A stretch of DNA of 64,000 nt from Nansenia antarctica (taxonomy: Eukaryota > Chordata > Actinopteri > Argentiniformes > Microstomatidae): the NCBI GenBank assembly GCA_963989245.1, contig OZ022345.1:24557196-24621195 (forward strand), written 5' to 3'. Positions 41,175 to 52,260 of this stretch are shown here, one piece after another. The notes beneath the pieces were generated by a model, which was given only the letters and a program-made list of their open reading frames with translations, searched no databases and had not been told where the DNA came from. Position numbers and translations under genes: made by a program. Every line of letters begins with the position of its first letter. The first letter of the stretch is position 1.

Positions 41175-41437
41175 TTATTTTTATTTTTTTTAATTGTTTT
41201 TCAGATTTTATCCCTTTTTCACCCAATTTGGTATCCAATTGAACCCAACCTAGCATCCAATTATCCCCTGCCTATTGCGTAGGATCCGCCGCACGACCCC
41301 GTGGCCGGCAGCCCCAGAGGAGGCCGCCAGGCAGACTAGCTGTCTGGCTCCTCGAGCCCAGCACCGTTATTCCGGCACCTCGGGAGCGGCCGCTCAATAT
41401 GCCGCTCCCTGTGTGTGCCCTGGCCATATCCGGGTCT
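41175..41437 (-). mobile_element. SINE-like retroposon in the pogo element
   Basis: Flanked by a perfect 16-bp duplication GTCCAAACTGTATTTT (41159-41174, 41438-41453). A/T-tail (poly-T on + strand) at the left end shows minus orientation. The GC-rich body (GGGAGCGGCCGCTCAATATG) ends in the A-rich tail. Origin (tRNA, 5S or other) undetermined. Confidence 0.8.
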
Positions 41438-41806
41438 GTCCAAACTGTATTTTAATAACATCACAACATACTGGGAGAACATCGACATGCTAAAAACACA
41501 TAACTACACATAACAAGATGAACACACAGTTCTTGCTTTTGAACACGAGCTAAAACAAAAGTATGTTTACAAGTCAACCCTCCCTTACCGGTAGCCTATG
41601 GCAAACGAGAATAATGAATCCAATACACAAATTATAAGTGTTTAGTGATCGTTAAACTGTTGTTTATTATATCGAGTGGGTACTTTAAAACTTCAAGTTG
41701 AAAGCACCAAGAAGGACGCCTCGAAATTCCTCGATGTTCATGTCCTAGCGCTGTTGCCTTCATTCGAATAGTGACTGTAGAGACGCTTCTACTTGCTGCA
41801 ATCTGT

Positions 41807-42046
41807 TCAACAACCCACTGTTTTTAGTTTGTCCTCTAACTGTGGCCATCTTGCTTTGTTCCCTCGGAAACTCTGTTTAGTCTTCTTTACTTGGCGCAGG
41901 TCATCTTCTTGCTTCCTCCACTTCCGTACCATTGATTCATTAATGTTGAATTCTCTCGCTGCTTCTCTATTCCCATATTCTACTGCGTGACTGACAGCCT
42001 TGAGCTTGAACTCTGCGTCGTAAGCGTGTCTCTTGAAAGGTGCCAC
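41807..42046 (-). pseudogene. Pogo-like transposase N-terminal HTH fragment
   Basis: 79 codons: YDAEFKLKAVSHAVEYGNRE then NINESMVRKWRKQEDDL, the first CENP-B/Psq-type helix-turn-helix of pogo-family transposases. The frame stops before the second HTH and no DDE domain was found in the element. Confidence 0.75.
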
Positions 42047-42498
42047 AGTACCGGTTACTACGGTAGCCGTAATGCTGCAAGCGGTGCGGCTTTGTAGTTT
42101 ACCAGTCGTACTGAAACATTTTATTATTATTAAATTGTTTTTATTGGTTTTTCATACTGAAACATTTTGACAGAGCGCCTTGAGCGCCGTGTACAACCAG
42201 TATGGATCAACCAATTAACCAATTGATCCATATATAAGGCGCTCCGGATTATAAGGCGCACTGTCGTTTTTTGAGAAAATGAAAGGCTTTTAAGTGCGCC
42301 TTATAGTGCGGAAAATACGGTACACTAAGATTTCTGACCTGTTTTTTAGTTTAGAGAGAGAATCAAGTTTTGCACTGACTTTCGATCTTTTGTCAGGTGC
42401 ACCGAATACAATTATCTCTGTTTTGTCCTAATGAAGCGATGTAAACACTGCTATTTGAGACAAACAAAACACGCATATTCCTACACTAGTAGCAATAG

Positions 42499-42966
42499 CA
42501 GTGTTTCCATCTCATGGCTCTATGGTAGATACCATGTTTACATCTCAAGGCTCTATGGTAGATCACATGTTTCCATCTCATGGCTCTATGGTAGATACCA
42601 TGTTTCCATCTCATGGCTCTTTGGTAGATACCATGTTTCCATCTCATGGCTCTATGGTAGATACCATGTCTACATCTCATGGCTCTATGGTAGATACCAT
42701 GTCTACATCTCATGGCTCTATGGTAGATACCATGTTTACATCTCATGGTTCTATGGTAGATACCATGTCTACATCTCATGGCTCTATGGTAGATACCATG
42801 TCTACATCTCATGGCTCTATGGTAGATACCATGTTTACATCTCATGGCTCTATGGTAGATACCATGTTTCCATCTCATGGCTCTATGGTAGATACCATGT
42901 CTACATCTCATGGCTCTATGGTAGATACCATGTTTACATCTCTTGGCTCTATGGTAGATACCATGC
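42499..42966. repeat. Minisatellite, 33-bp unit, 14 copies
   Basis: Units of CATCTCATGGCTCTATGGTA plus GATACCATGTTTC, with TCTA/TTTC/TTTA variants. As 33 is a multiple of three, several frames stay open, giving repetitive 11-residue pseudo-proteins. Confidence 0.95.
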
Positions 42967-43389
42967 TGAAAGTGCGAAAGGAGAAAGGCTATTAAGAAAC
43001 GTAAAGTTGAAGTGAAACAGCGATGGGATCTAACTCTGGCAGGCAGTGATTCTCAGGTTTTGATGTGAGTAAAAACATTTAATTGGTCGCTGTTTTCCGA
43101 GAGTCTGAGGCTGGACTGTACAGTACAGGACAGGATAGTACCAAATGTGCGCATCGCTCTAATGCAAGCGTCGGTATTAGCAGCAATTTTATGTTCTGCA
43201 ATATTGTTATGTTAGCCTCATTTAAGTATTCAGAGGGTTTAGAGAACGAATGGCTCATAGAGAGATTTTATTAATGGAACCGTGTACTCCATCACCTCAT
43301 CAACGCAATCTAGACATTATAATGTTCCAGACCTTTGCTTGAGGACATTTTCTCTAACTGGACCTTGTTTAATTTTAGCTGAATACCCC
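42967..43389. other. Non-coding between minisatellite and LINE RT piece
   Basis: Nothing recognised; probably LINE-derived or inserted sequence of unknown origin. Confidence 0.4.
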
Positions 43390-43640
43390 TGCTATAGTCG
43401 TTCGGTGACAGGCCTATGTATGTCATCTGCATAGTTGTGGTAGGCAATTTTGTTCTTTTTTATGATGCGTCCCAATGGAAGCATGTAGAGATTGAATAGG
43501 AGGGGGCCAAGGATTGACTTGATTGATGTCATTTTAATTTGGTCGTACACAAAGTTGCCAATGGAGACATAATAGCTTCTGTCCTGTAGGTAGGATCTGA
43601 ACCAGTCTAGTAGTACTAAAACAGATTTTTCTGGAGTCAG

Positions 43641-44559
43641 TATTCACACGAATGTCATTAAGGACCTTCATTTGGGGTTGAGTGGTTTGGGGAGTAGGGG
43701 GCAGGGAGTGAGGGTGGGGGGAGAGAAGGGGGGCTGCACCGTCGCTTTAGTGGCTCAACAAGTTGGCTAACGATCTGTCTTGCCCTGGCGACTGAAGGGC
43801 GCAGTTCAGCCAGCTGTGATGAGTTTGGAGGGCCCTTTACTGTAGGCTGTCGAGGCTGACGAGACGCGGTTGAAACGCCGCCTAGGATTACGGTGCTAGT
43901 TGTCCGTCTTCCATTCCGTTTCAAAGCCTTCTAAATCATCCGAATCAGTTATAACATTGTCATAATAATAATAATAGTAATAACTTTTATTTGTATAGCG
44001 CTTTTCCTGCAAACGTTGCAGCTCATCATCAACATCACTCCCTTCAGAACTAACTTCAGAAACTTCTCCGCTGTTGCCAAGATATCATTAAAAAAAAAAA
44101 AAAAAACTGCACGTGTGTGGATACTCCCACGTGTATATGTTGATACATTCCATTGGCCAAGAGACCAGAAGAATGTGGAAAAAATACACATACTACAAAA
44201 TGACGTATCCGCTTTCCCGGCTTGAAAGGCAGAACAACGCAACAGCGCCCACGGTTTAAATGGGTTAACCATTGTGTTACTCCCCCAATCCACTTGGTCA
44301 TACAATTTGACCTTTTGACCCTTGTATTATGTTGGGACAAACTCACACGTATATGACGTACAGGCATGTTTATATTATTTTATTTTATTACACCTTTTCT
44401 TCAACAATATATTTGAGAAACCAGAGAGACACCATCATGTTTTGCAGTATAAACTATAGGTATATATCTATTTAAAATAATATTGTTCTTTTTGACAACT
44501 TTGCTCAATGTTTTGCACAAAATGTGTTTGTAACCCTGTATATGTTCATATTCTTACAG
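43641..44559. other. 3' part of intron 2 of zinc-finger gene 2
   Basis: A GC-rich stretch (43680-43930) without a recognised product, an AAT-repeat tail with TTTGTATAGCGCTTTTCCTG (43962-44012), an A-run near 44090, and the pyrimidine-rich approach to the acceptor at 44559. Confidence 0.5.
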
Positions 44560-45238
44560 ATGAGCAGAGCTCCAACCCAGGTTCAGACAGCGAGCCCAGC
44601 TCCACCACATCAGGAAACCATAAACAACACAGACACTCAGGAGAGAAAACACACCACTGCTCCCAATGTGGCAAGAGTTTCAATCAAGCAGGAAACCTGA
44701 AGCAGCATCAGAGAATACACACAGGAGAGAAACCATACCAGTGCTCCCAGTGTAGCAAGAGTTTCAATCAAGCAGGAAACTTAAAGTCACACCAGAGAAT
44801 ACACACAGGAGAGAAACCATACCATTGCTCCCAGTGTGGGACGAGTTTCTATCTAGCAGGAAACCTAAAAGTACACCAGAGAATACACACAAGAGAGAAA
44901 CCATACCAGTGCACACAGTGTGGCAAGAGTTTCAATCGGCAACAAAACCTAAAGCACCACCTGATAATTCACACAGGAGAGAAACCATACCAGTGCACAC
45001 AGTGTGGCAAGAGTTTCAATCGGGAACAAAACCTAAAGAGCCACCTGAGAATTCACACAGGAGAGAAACCATACCAGTGCTCCTAGTGTGGGAAGAGTTT
45101 CGATCGTGCAGGACACCTAAAGACACACCAGAGAATACACACAGGAGAGAAACCATACCAGTGCTCCCAGTGTGGGAAGAGTTTCAGTCACGCAGATAGC
45201 CTGAAGAAGCATCAGAGAGGAAGAATCTGCAGGAGTGT
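44560..45238 (+). pseudogene. Zinc-finger gene 2, finger exon with premature TAG
   Basis: Acceptor CATATTCTTACAG ends at 44559 and the phase matches the donor at 34835. The exon encodes EQSSNPGSDSEPSS then five canonical C2H2 fingers (specificity residues QGNQ, QGNS, LGNV, RQNH, RQNS). In the sixth finger, the codon between CS and CGKSF, CAG in other fingers, is TAG at 45084-45086. After it the same frame encodes the rest of finger six and a seventh finger lacking its last His, then TGA at 45236. A protein of five fingers could still be made, since the stop lies in the last exon and nonsense decay is less likely. So this is either a young pseudogene, a shortened functional allele, or a polymorphism. 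Confidence 0.8.
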
Positions 45239-45481
45239 GTGATGTTCACCACACCGGATAAGTGGTTGTTGAAGAACACTCCACGGTTCTTGCCACCAGA
45301 GGGAGGCATCGAGCAGTCCACCCTGCCACAGGTCATTATAACACCACCAGAGGGCAACGATGAGCAGACCCCACCTCCGTCCGAGGAGGATCCAATGCCA
45401 GCATTGGTTCTCGACTTGAACTATGACATTGAGCTGTTCCACATGATTAACCTGGGTTTACCACCAATGACTCTGCAATGA
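45239..45481 (+). CDS. Unassigned 80-codon ORF downstream of the fingers
   Basis: Begins ATGATGTTCACC immediately after the finger frame ends and encodes a Pro/Glu-rich segment with PRFLPPEGG and PPPSEEDP. It stops at TGA after PMTLQ. I recognise no family. It could be the end of another element, an alternative reading of the gene's 3' region, or chance. Not strongly supported. Confidence 0.25.
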   Translation: MMFTTPDKWLLKNTPRFLPPEGGIEQSTLPQVIITPPEGNDEQTPPPSEEDPMPALVLDLNYDIELFHMINLGLPPMTLQ

Positions 45482-46010
45482 TGAATGTTTCTGCCATGAT
45501 CTGCCAGACCGATTTGCTATGAAATGTATACCTGCTTGCATAGGAATAGAATTTAGGTACCTAAATTATCTCTTCGGTGACTTTCAATCAGGCTTTCGCC
45601 CCCCCCCCCCTCCACTATTGTGAAACAGTTTAAAAATATATAAATAAATATGCATTATACTGGCAAATATAAAAAATCTAACATACAGCTTCTTAATATT
45701 TCCTTATTTTTATTCATTCAAACATGAATTTGTCATTTGTATTTTACAATATTCATACTGTATAATATTATAACAGTTGTCTTTTAGTACTCTTTTTCTT
45801 AATTATTATTCATTTAATTTCACTGAATTACTTTTTAATACTTCAATATTTCTTTCTTTTTGCTTTGAAAACTGTGATATCCTGTATTAGACTACCTGTA
45901 GTACCACCCCGCGCCAGTAGGGTACCACCATAAGTGTTGGGCTTGAGTTACCTGTTGAATAGCTTGGGTACCAGATTAGGCTAGCAAGTGACCAGAGTAT
46001 CACGTTGTTA
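45482..46010. other. Non-coding, AT-rich
   Basis: A C-run near 45600 and AT-rich sequence. No poly(A) signal stands out strongly. Confidence 0.5.
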
Positions 46011-46569
46011 CATTACAGTGTTTCCTCCAGGAATTTTGACATTAGTGGCGGGTAGCCCTGTCCGCGCGCTACGATTTTTTTTCCGCGTGTACGCGCATGA
46101 AACGCGCACGCGCGCTCAAAACAACGACCTAATTTCAACCAAAACTAGAGGCAGGATGGCAAAAAAATATATATATATATACAGAATATAAACTTGTGAC
46201 TGACAGTCACATACACACACACAAAGATCATCAGCTATAATATAATACGAAGTAGGCCTACATGAGCACAAAAGCGGCTAATGTTACTGATTAACTGTTT
46301 ACTGTAGTGCCGAGAGACGGAGTCGTAGGCGGCATATCGAATGACAAAGCTAAACGTTTAATGAAGGACATGAACGATTGTCAACAACACACTCAAGCAG
46401 TAAATAGAACAGACTAAACAACTTGGGTACTACGCACTCAACTGCGGACGGAACAATACTCCCAACTAGGGATGGGACGATTATCGTGTTTATCGTTAAT
46501 CGCGATAAAAACACCCGCGATAACTTTATCGTGGAGAATTTTAATTAGTTGAATAATCGTCATAATCGT

Positions 46570-48057
46570 TTTTTTTTTTTTTGGGTGAATTATTATTTTT
46601 TAATGACTGGACTTTTTAAATAGGCACTACCTTTTATAAACACTGCTTTGTCTGTCTGTTTTTATTGTATGTATTCATGTATGTGACCTATGCGTGTTTT
46701 TTTGGGGGGGGTTAATATTTCACAGTGTTTCACAGAGACATGTACACAACAGGACATAACAACAACAACTAGTATCCGTGGGGGAGGTTATTGTCCCATT
46801 AATAGTAGAAAACTAGTTTTGCACTTTGTTATGCAGTACATTGTCCATAAACAGAAAATGTTTAAAAACAAAACAAAAACAAAAAAAACAGGGGGGGAGG
46901 AGGCCATGTCACATATCAGAAATAAACAGAAAAGAAAATGACAACAAATGCCATAATATATGGGGGGATCACCCCCATCGGAGACAGCATCCATGTCTTA
47001 CAGTCCTAAACACAGCGGCAGCACAACACCAGCACAGTAAATAATATTGTGACCCATACATTGTAGATCTGTTACACATTAGTCTTGTGTACTTTCTTGA
47101 GTGTAATCCACCAAACCTTTCATTACAATGGCAGCCAGTCTGGTACCAATATAATCTAAGAACGGAGACCAAATCTTATAGAATGTCTTTATCTTACACT
47201 TAGACCTATATGTCAGATATTCCATAGGAATCATATCAAAAATTACCTTGTGCCATCCAGCTATTGTAGGCGGTTTGCAGTCTATCCATTTCAGCAATAT
47301 ATTTTTCCTTGCACAAAAAGTGAGGATACACAGAAGTCTTTTGGAATGCATACTTTTAAGTTGTTTGTCTGGCAACCCAAACAATAGACACATGGGGTCC
47401 TTATCCAATGTAACATCTAGAATTAGATGAATTTTATCCACTATACCTTTCCAGTAATCATCTATATATCTACAAGTCCAAACACAATGAACAAAGCTCC
47501 CAACCTCGGTAATACACTTTGTACACATTTCCGATTTGTTATGATCCATTTTATGTCTAAGTTGGGGAGTAATCTGCAAACGTTGTAGTAGTCTAAATTG
47601 CGTTTCCTTCGTCCTATTACAGATTGAGATGTCGTTTGCCGATTGCCATATTAGTGACCAAGTTGCTTCATCAGTATTAATGTTCAGGTCATTATTCCAG
47701 TCTTTGGGCGTAAATGCAGGTTTGCCTTTATCATATTTCGAAAGTGCTCTATACCCAAGCCCCAGAATGCCTCTCGTCTTTCCAGCAGAGACTATCTCCT
47801 CCAGCGGAGAGGGTTGGTGACAGAGGCCAGTGTCTTTTTGGCTATTTAAAAAACTTCGTATCTGAAGGTATCTGAAAAACTCATTTCGTGGTAGGTCATA
47901 TTTCTTACATAATTGGTCAAATGAAAGTAGTATTTCCGTATCATATAAATGTCCGATAGTAACCATCCCTTTGCTGTCCCACCGCTATGCTGTGAAACCC
48001 CTATCCGTGGCACCAGGGGAGAAGTCTATGTTGCCCCAAACTGGCGAGAGGGAGGAT
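46570..48057 (-). mobile_element. 5'-truncated L1 LINE, inside the 46467 hAT
   Basis: Flanked by an 11-bp duplication GTCATAATCGT (46559-46569, 48058-48068). The poly-T at 46570-46582 is the antisense poly(A) tail, fixing the minus orientation. Confidence 0.9.
47079..47966 (-). pseudogene. L1 ORF2 C-terminal segment, 295 codons open
   Basis: Encodes the region after reverse transcriptase of an L1-type ORF2: FRLLQRLQITPQLRHKM, then the Cys/His motif MCTKCITEVGSFVHCVWTC, and LLFGLP. Endonuclease and reverse transcriptase are absent because of 5' truncation. The frame is uninterrupted, so the insertion is fairly young. Confidence 0.85.
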
Positions 48058-48979
48058 GTCATAATCGTATGTTATAAATAAATAGTAATATAATTGAGAT
48101 TTCTCACATTTGCACTTTAACCTATCTTGAAGCTTTCAAGTCTCTAAGCCACAAGGCTAGCACTCAGTTTGATGACAGAAAAGTGTCAGTGTTCAAGTTT
48201 TGTTTGACAGTATTTTTTCCCTTTATTTATGCAGTGATACCTTATAATTTATCATTACCTTATTTAAGATTTTATTAAAGATTTTTATTTTTGTCAAGCT
48301 GTTTTTAAAATGATGTTAATGTTATTAACATGATTCAATAAAAATACAACAAAATCTAAGTTAAAGTGATTACAGTGTGTTTTATTGGCATTCTAAAAAA
48401 AAGTTATTTTATTATTATTTTTATTTTTTTAATTCTCGCGATAATATCGTGGATCGCGATTATTTTGCCCACGATAATCGTGACATGACATTTTCTAATC
48501 GTCCCACCCCTACTCCCAACCCATAGTTCCGTGCGTGAATTATGTCAACCCACCACATTACAGAAGTAAAATCACAGTCAGATGGAGCATTCGGTATTAA
48601 CTGAGTTAAAGAAAACAAACTCTTACCTTTGATGACACCCACATGAGCCCTGTTTTCCCGTACTTCTCCCGTGTGTCTCTTATTGTCCAAATGTTCCCTG
48701 AATTTTAGCTGCATGTTTTTCCAGCATGTAATTCCGTTGTCAATAAAAAAATCGACTCCCCTTCTTTTCCCCTTGACAATACTGTGTCGTTGCTAAAGTG
48801 ACGGCACATAAGAATCGTTTTTTGACTTGCTAATGTCTGCTGATACACCAACACAGCTAGCCGATGCTGATGGCTCTCCCGCTGTAGTTGTAGCTGGTGG
48901 TGGTGGTGGTGGTACCCCGCCATAAACGTTGTTAGCTTGATCCACCACCTAGCTCCTTTGCCAGCCATGCAGTTTCGGA

Positions 48980-49054
48980 TCACTCATAGCCACTGCTAGC
49001 TTCAGCAATGTTTGAAGTGTCTGGGACATCTTTTTTCTTGAAAAATCCATCCAT
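48980..49054 (-). pseudogene. hAT transposase N-terminal remnant
   Basis: Minus strand from 49054 reads MDGFFKKKDVPDTSNIAEAS, a start typical of a hAT-related transposase group, and is soon ended by a stop. It belongs to the 46016-49561 element. Confidence 0.5.
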
Positions 49055-49566
49055 CTGTCGCTGTTTTCGTTTAATTTTTCGAAGTTATTTAACGTGATAT
49101 CTTATTTGTGCACCTAGCTAGCTAGATCAGCTTTTTGTATCTTTTAGATGGTACTACCGGTGACTTTTAGCCCGTTATTTGCGAGGAGAAAACACAGGCG
49201 CCCGAGCATTTCGGCAGGTAAGACTGCTGAGCAGGAATGGTTGAGTCTGCACGGTTCTCATGCCGGTTCACATTTAGACCAATCAGGAGTAGCTCTTGTG
49301 TCACGTCGTCAACTGAATGTTTAATGTCATTAATCTGATTTTGGATCAGCGGTTAGAGAGAGATGGGCGTGGATTTAGGTGCACTTTTAGTCAACATCCA
49401 TTATAGCGCTGATCTAGGATCAGATATATTTTAATCAGCTAAAATGTTCAGAGGTGGATTTTTTTATTTTTTTTATTTTTTTTAGTGGACAATCAATTAG
49501 TGGCGGAGGAAATTCATTCGTGGCGGCCCGCCACCAATAAATGCATATAGAGGAAACACTGCATTA

Positions 49567-49845
49567 CCGTCCTTGAATAAATGGTTAACTTGAATCCTGG
49601 ATCCCATTATTCCTAAATTAGGCTACCACAAAAACCCCAGCTCTAATACTATCATTCTAAAAGATTCAAAAGATCATGAAAAACGTGATCTGCCAACAGA
49701 AACATCATCAAACATGTTGAAATCTGTGTGATTATCATGAAAGCGAAGCTTCAGTTTTTCTTTCTAGAAATTAGTTTGTCTTGGTAACAGTGGAGTCTGG
49801 TACTTTGCACAATAAAATGCAGAGAATTATACAGTTAACTGTGTC
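49567..49845. other. Non-coding, nothing recognised
   Basis: Short spacer after the hAT target duplication. Confidence 0.5.
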
Positions 49846-49946
49846 TGCTTGTTATTTCATGTCCCTCTCTGACACTGATTGAAGTTCGTTGCTGTAGAGC
49901 GCCATCTACTGGTGACAGTGTTGAACGTGTCTGCATGTGGCTGCTG
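49846..49946. repeat. 101-bp repeat copy 1, contains CTCF-like site
   Basis: Identical by eye to 52069-52169. On the minus strand 49898-49912 reads CCAGTAGATGGCGCT, a full match to CCASYAGRKGGCRSY. Confidence 0.85.
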
Positions 49947-50819
49947 TGATTAAATAAATGTTTAAAATGTTTATCGGAGGAGAGAGAATGTGATGTCACC
50001 ATGCCCTGAGCACTTCCTGTGCCCCCCTGAGACCACGCCCACCACTTCCTGATCATCTGTTGATGTTACCTCGATGGCGTTACCATGGAGATGTAATCTG
50101 TCAGAATATATGGACATTTATCCAGGGGTGAAAGTGGTTTGAGTTTCTTACAGGAACTATAGGCTACTACCCCAACCTTCATCGTTTCATATTGTTCTCC
50201 TCCTGCCCCCAGCTTCATGCATCCCTGAACACACACATCGTGGTGTTGGTGTCGAAATTAGAAACACTTTAGGGCTGCCAAGTTTCACCAAAAGTTTGGA
50301 GTGAGAGTTTTTGGTGGTGGAGCGGCCCAAAACTGTGCACGTTTTGGTAGCGGCGGCCCCTCTCTCCCACACAATTATTTGTGCTAGTTTCCTGCAATTT
50401 TAAACCAGCACAAGAAATGAAAATAATTGGAACATTTGATAAAACAAGAGAAATTCAGATAATATATCTTAAGTCTTAATAAACAAATACAGTAGCCTAC
50501 AGAGTCTAAAACAAAATTGGGCCTCATCAAGTGAACTCAACCCCTTGGTCAGCAGCAGAAAGAGCCTTGGTCATCATCTTATATACAGTGCATTGCTCAT
50601 AGATGGCTATCATGTTATACAGTACATACCATGGTTTTTCCTGGGTCTGAATCAAGCCTTGGAGGTTGATGTTGTGCGCCCAAATTTTCTTTGAGGGACC
50701 CCCAATTGTTGTATTTGTATTGTAAATTGTAATTAATAATAATAATAATAATAATCATAATACGATGCGATTTGAAAGTACCAGTAGGCTACCAGATACG
50801 TATGCACATATTTTGCTAC

Positions 50820-50921
50820 CAGGGTTGCCAGATGGAATTGACAATTTCCAGCCCAACCAGTCTAAAAGCTGCCGAATCCACCCGTCCAGTGTGACCAAAA
50901 GTAGCCCAATCTGGCAACACG
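50820..50921. mobile_element. Diverged copy of the 100-bp MITE
   Basis: CAGGGTTGCCAGATGGAATT to CCCAATCTGGCAACACGG, the same family as 62490-62589. Confidence 0.8.
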
Positions 50922-50960
50922 GCTTGCTTATGGAAGCATATAGTGGACTAAATTCAAATG

Positions 50961-51256
50961 TTAATGCAATTTGAGATTGCATTTGCATGTTCCACTTTTG
51001 CATGCATTCTTTCAGACAATATTCAAATTCAAATGCAATTCTAATGTGCGGATGTGTTTCCTAGAACATATAAATGCAATTGCTAATCACATTATTGCAT
51101 TACAATTTTAATATTGACTCAAATAACGCAGGCAAAAGTGGCAAATGAATATGCTATTTTGGGATTGCATAGTCATTTTCACTATGCAATTTGAATATTG
51201 TCTGAAGGAATGCATGCAAAAGTGGAACATGCAAATGCAATCTCAAATTGCATTAA
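50961..51256. repeat. Long palindrome, about 75-bp arms
   Basis: TTAATGCAATTTGAGATTGC at the left is inverted at the right end, and GTTCCACTTTTGCATGCATT is matched by AATGCATGCAAAAGTGGAAC. A foldback element with an AT-rich loop. Confidence 0.85.
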
Positions 51257-51670
51257 AGGAATTTCAAGTCCCGCAAAACGAGAACTGGTTGAAATGCGTG
51301 AGTCTCACAGCCACCTACTGTAAGGTGCGACTGTCCCCCCGCCCCCGGCGCGACTGTAATCCCGGTCGGACTGTCTCAGTGCCCAGTGCTGCCCACCCAA
51401 CCACGTCGCGTCGCGTCGGGTCTACTGTAAAGCGGGTTAACATGTCCTTTTCAAAGGTATTAAAATAGACGCACGGAAACATAACGTCAGCCATGTGTTT
51501 CCTTGTTGGAAATTATGGATCGTGAATCGTGATTGCTTCTGCACTCTGCAGAAATCGGATTTTGATTGACAGGCAGCTGCATCTCTTCCCCCAACGGCGT
51601 TCCGGCACAGAAAGTCTTGCCGGAACGCAGCACCGGACCGTTCCGGCCCACTTTCACCTATGCATTTATC

Positions 51671-51835
51671 CACAAAAATCTTATTTGAAATCGACTCTAA
51701 TCAAAGTATGGCTGCTTGCCTCTACCATGGAGAGACTTCTACCATGCATGTCTGTGTTTTGATGTTTTCTGTTCTAAACAAGAAAGATTCTTGGACAGAT
51801 ATGGACAGATGTTTCTGCACATGACTATTATTGCC
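51671..51835. other. Non-coding spacer
   Basis: No feature between the hAT and the next minisatellite. Confidence 0.5.
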
Positions 51836-52062
51836 CTGATAATCTGATGTATCAATAACCTGATGTATTGATAACCTGATGTATCAATAACCTGATGTAT
51901 TGATAATCTGATGTATTGATAACCTGATGTATCAATAACCTGATGTATCAATAACCTGATGTATTGATAACCTGATGTATCGATAACCTGATGTATCGAT
52001 AACCTGATGTATCAATAACCTGATGTGTTGATAACCTGATGTATCAATAACCTGATGTATTG
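51836..52062. repeat. Minisatellite, 16-bp unit, about 14 copies
   Basis: AACCTGATGTATCAAT with TTGAT and TCGAT variants. It directly abuts the second 101-bp repeat. Confidence 0.94.
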
Positions 52063-52068
52063 AATGTG

Positions 52069-52169
52069 TGCTTGTTATTTCATGTCCCTCTCTGACACTG
52101 ATTGAAGTTCGTTGCTGTAGAGCGCCATCTACTGGTGACAGTGTTGAACGTGTCTGCATGTGGCTGCTG
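52069..52169. repeat. 101-bp repeat copy 2, contains CTCF-like site
   Basis: Same sequence as 49846-49946; the CTCF-like site is at 52121-52135 on the minus strand. Confidence 0.85.
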
Positions 52170-52260
52170 GAATACGTTCATCAGACGTCATTAAATACAT
52201 GTGACACCAGCTGGTCAAAGGATAAACTAATTGCCCAAGTCATGTTTCTGTTGTTTACAG

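Larger units (their letters stand above)
40315..42320 (-). mobile_element. Pogo/Tigger-like element, 2.0 kb, degenerate
   Basis: Inverted ends CTGTATTTTCCGCACTATAA and TTATAGTGCGGAAAATACGG lie between TA dinucleotides (40313-40314, 42321-42322). GGCGCACCGGATTATAAGGC is repeated just inside the ends. Only the N-terminal DNA-binding part of a transposase remains. Confidence 0.85.
34898..43640 (-). mobile_element. Antisense L2-like LINE, split by many later insertions
   Basis: Pieces in correct order on the minus strand: reverse transcriptase with YVSIGNFVYD and YADD (43640 to about 43390), thumb region KTEIIVFGAPDKR (about 42435-42325), QLIQNATARVL and ILRSLHWLPVS (about 40230-40080), then NQLIIPRVKTKHGAADFSH and NIFKSKLKTFMF (about 35275-35100), and a 3' tail to 34898. 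Gaps between pieces are minisatellites and transposons. Decayed, with stops and frameshifts. Confidence 0.82.
46467..48512. mobile_element. hAT element with 8-bp duplication, inside the 46016 element
   Basis: Ends TAGGGATGGGACGATTA and TAATCGTCCCACCCCTA with CTCCCAAC on both sides (46459-46466, 48513-48520). Subterminal ATCGCGATAA-type repeats. Non-autonomous. About 1.5 kb of it is an L1 insertion. Confidence 0.9.
46016..49561 (-). mobile_element. hAT-like element with 5-bp target duplication, 3.5 kb
   Basis: Ends CAGTGTTTCCTC and GAGGAAACACTG, flanked by CATTA (46011-46015, 49562-49566). Subterminal GTGGCGGG and CCCGCCAC are also inverted. It fits hAT families with 5-bp duplications. Only a transposase N-terminus is readable. 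It was later hit by the hAT at 46467. Confidence 0.85.
50123..51662. mobile_element. hAT element, 1.5 kb, non-autonomous
   Basis: Ends CAGGGGTGAAAGTGG and CCACTTTCACCTATG with an 8-bp duplication CATTTATC (50115-50122, 51663-51670). It holds a MITE copy (50820-50921) and a long palindrome. No transposase recognised. Confidence 0.88.

Noticed and set aside
42431..43015. Long ORFs on both strands with 11-residue repeats
   Set aside because: Product of the 33-bp minisatellite, whose period keeps several frames open. No conserved start or family.
51739..52159. Minus ORFs with repeated IHQVIDTSGYQY
   Set aside because: 16-bp minisatellite cycling through the three frames.
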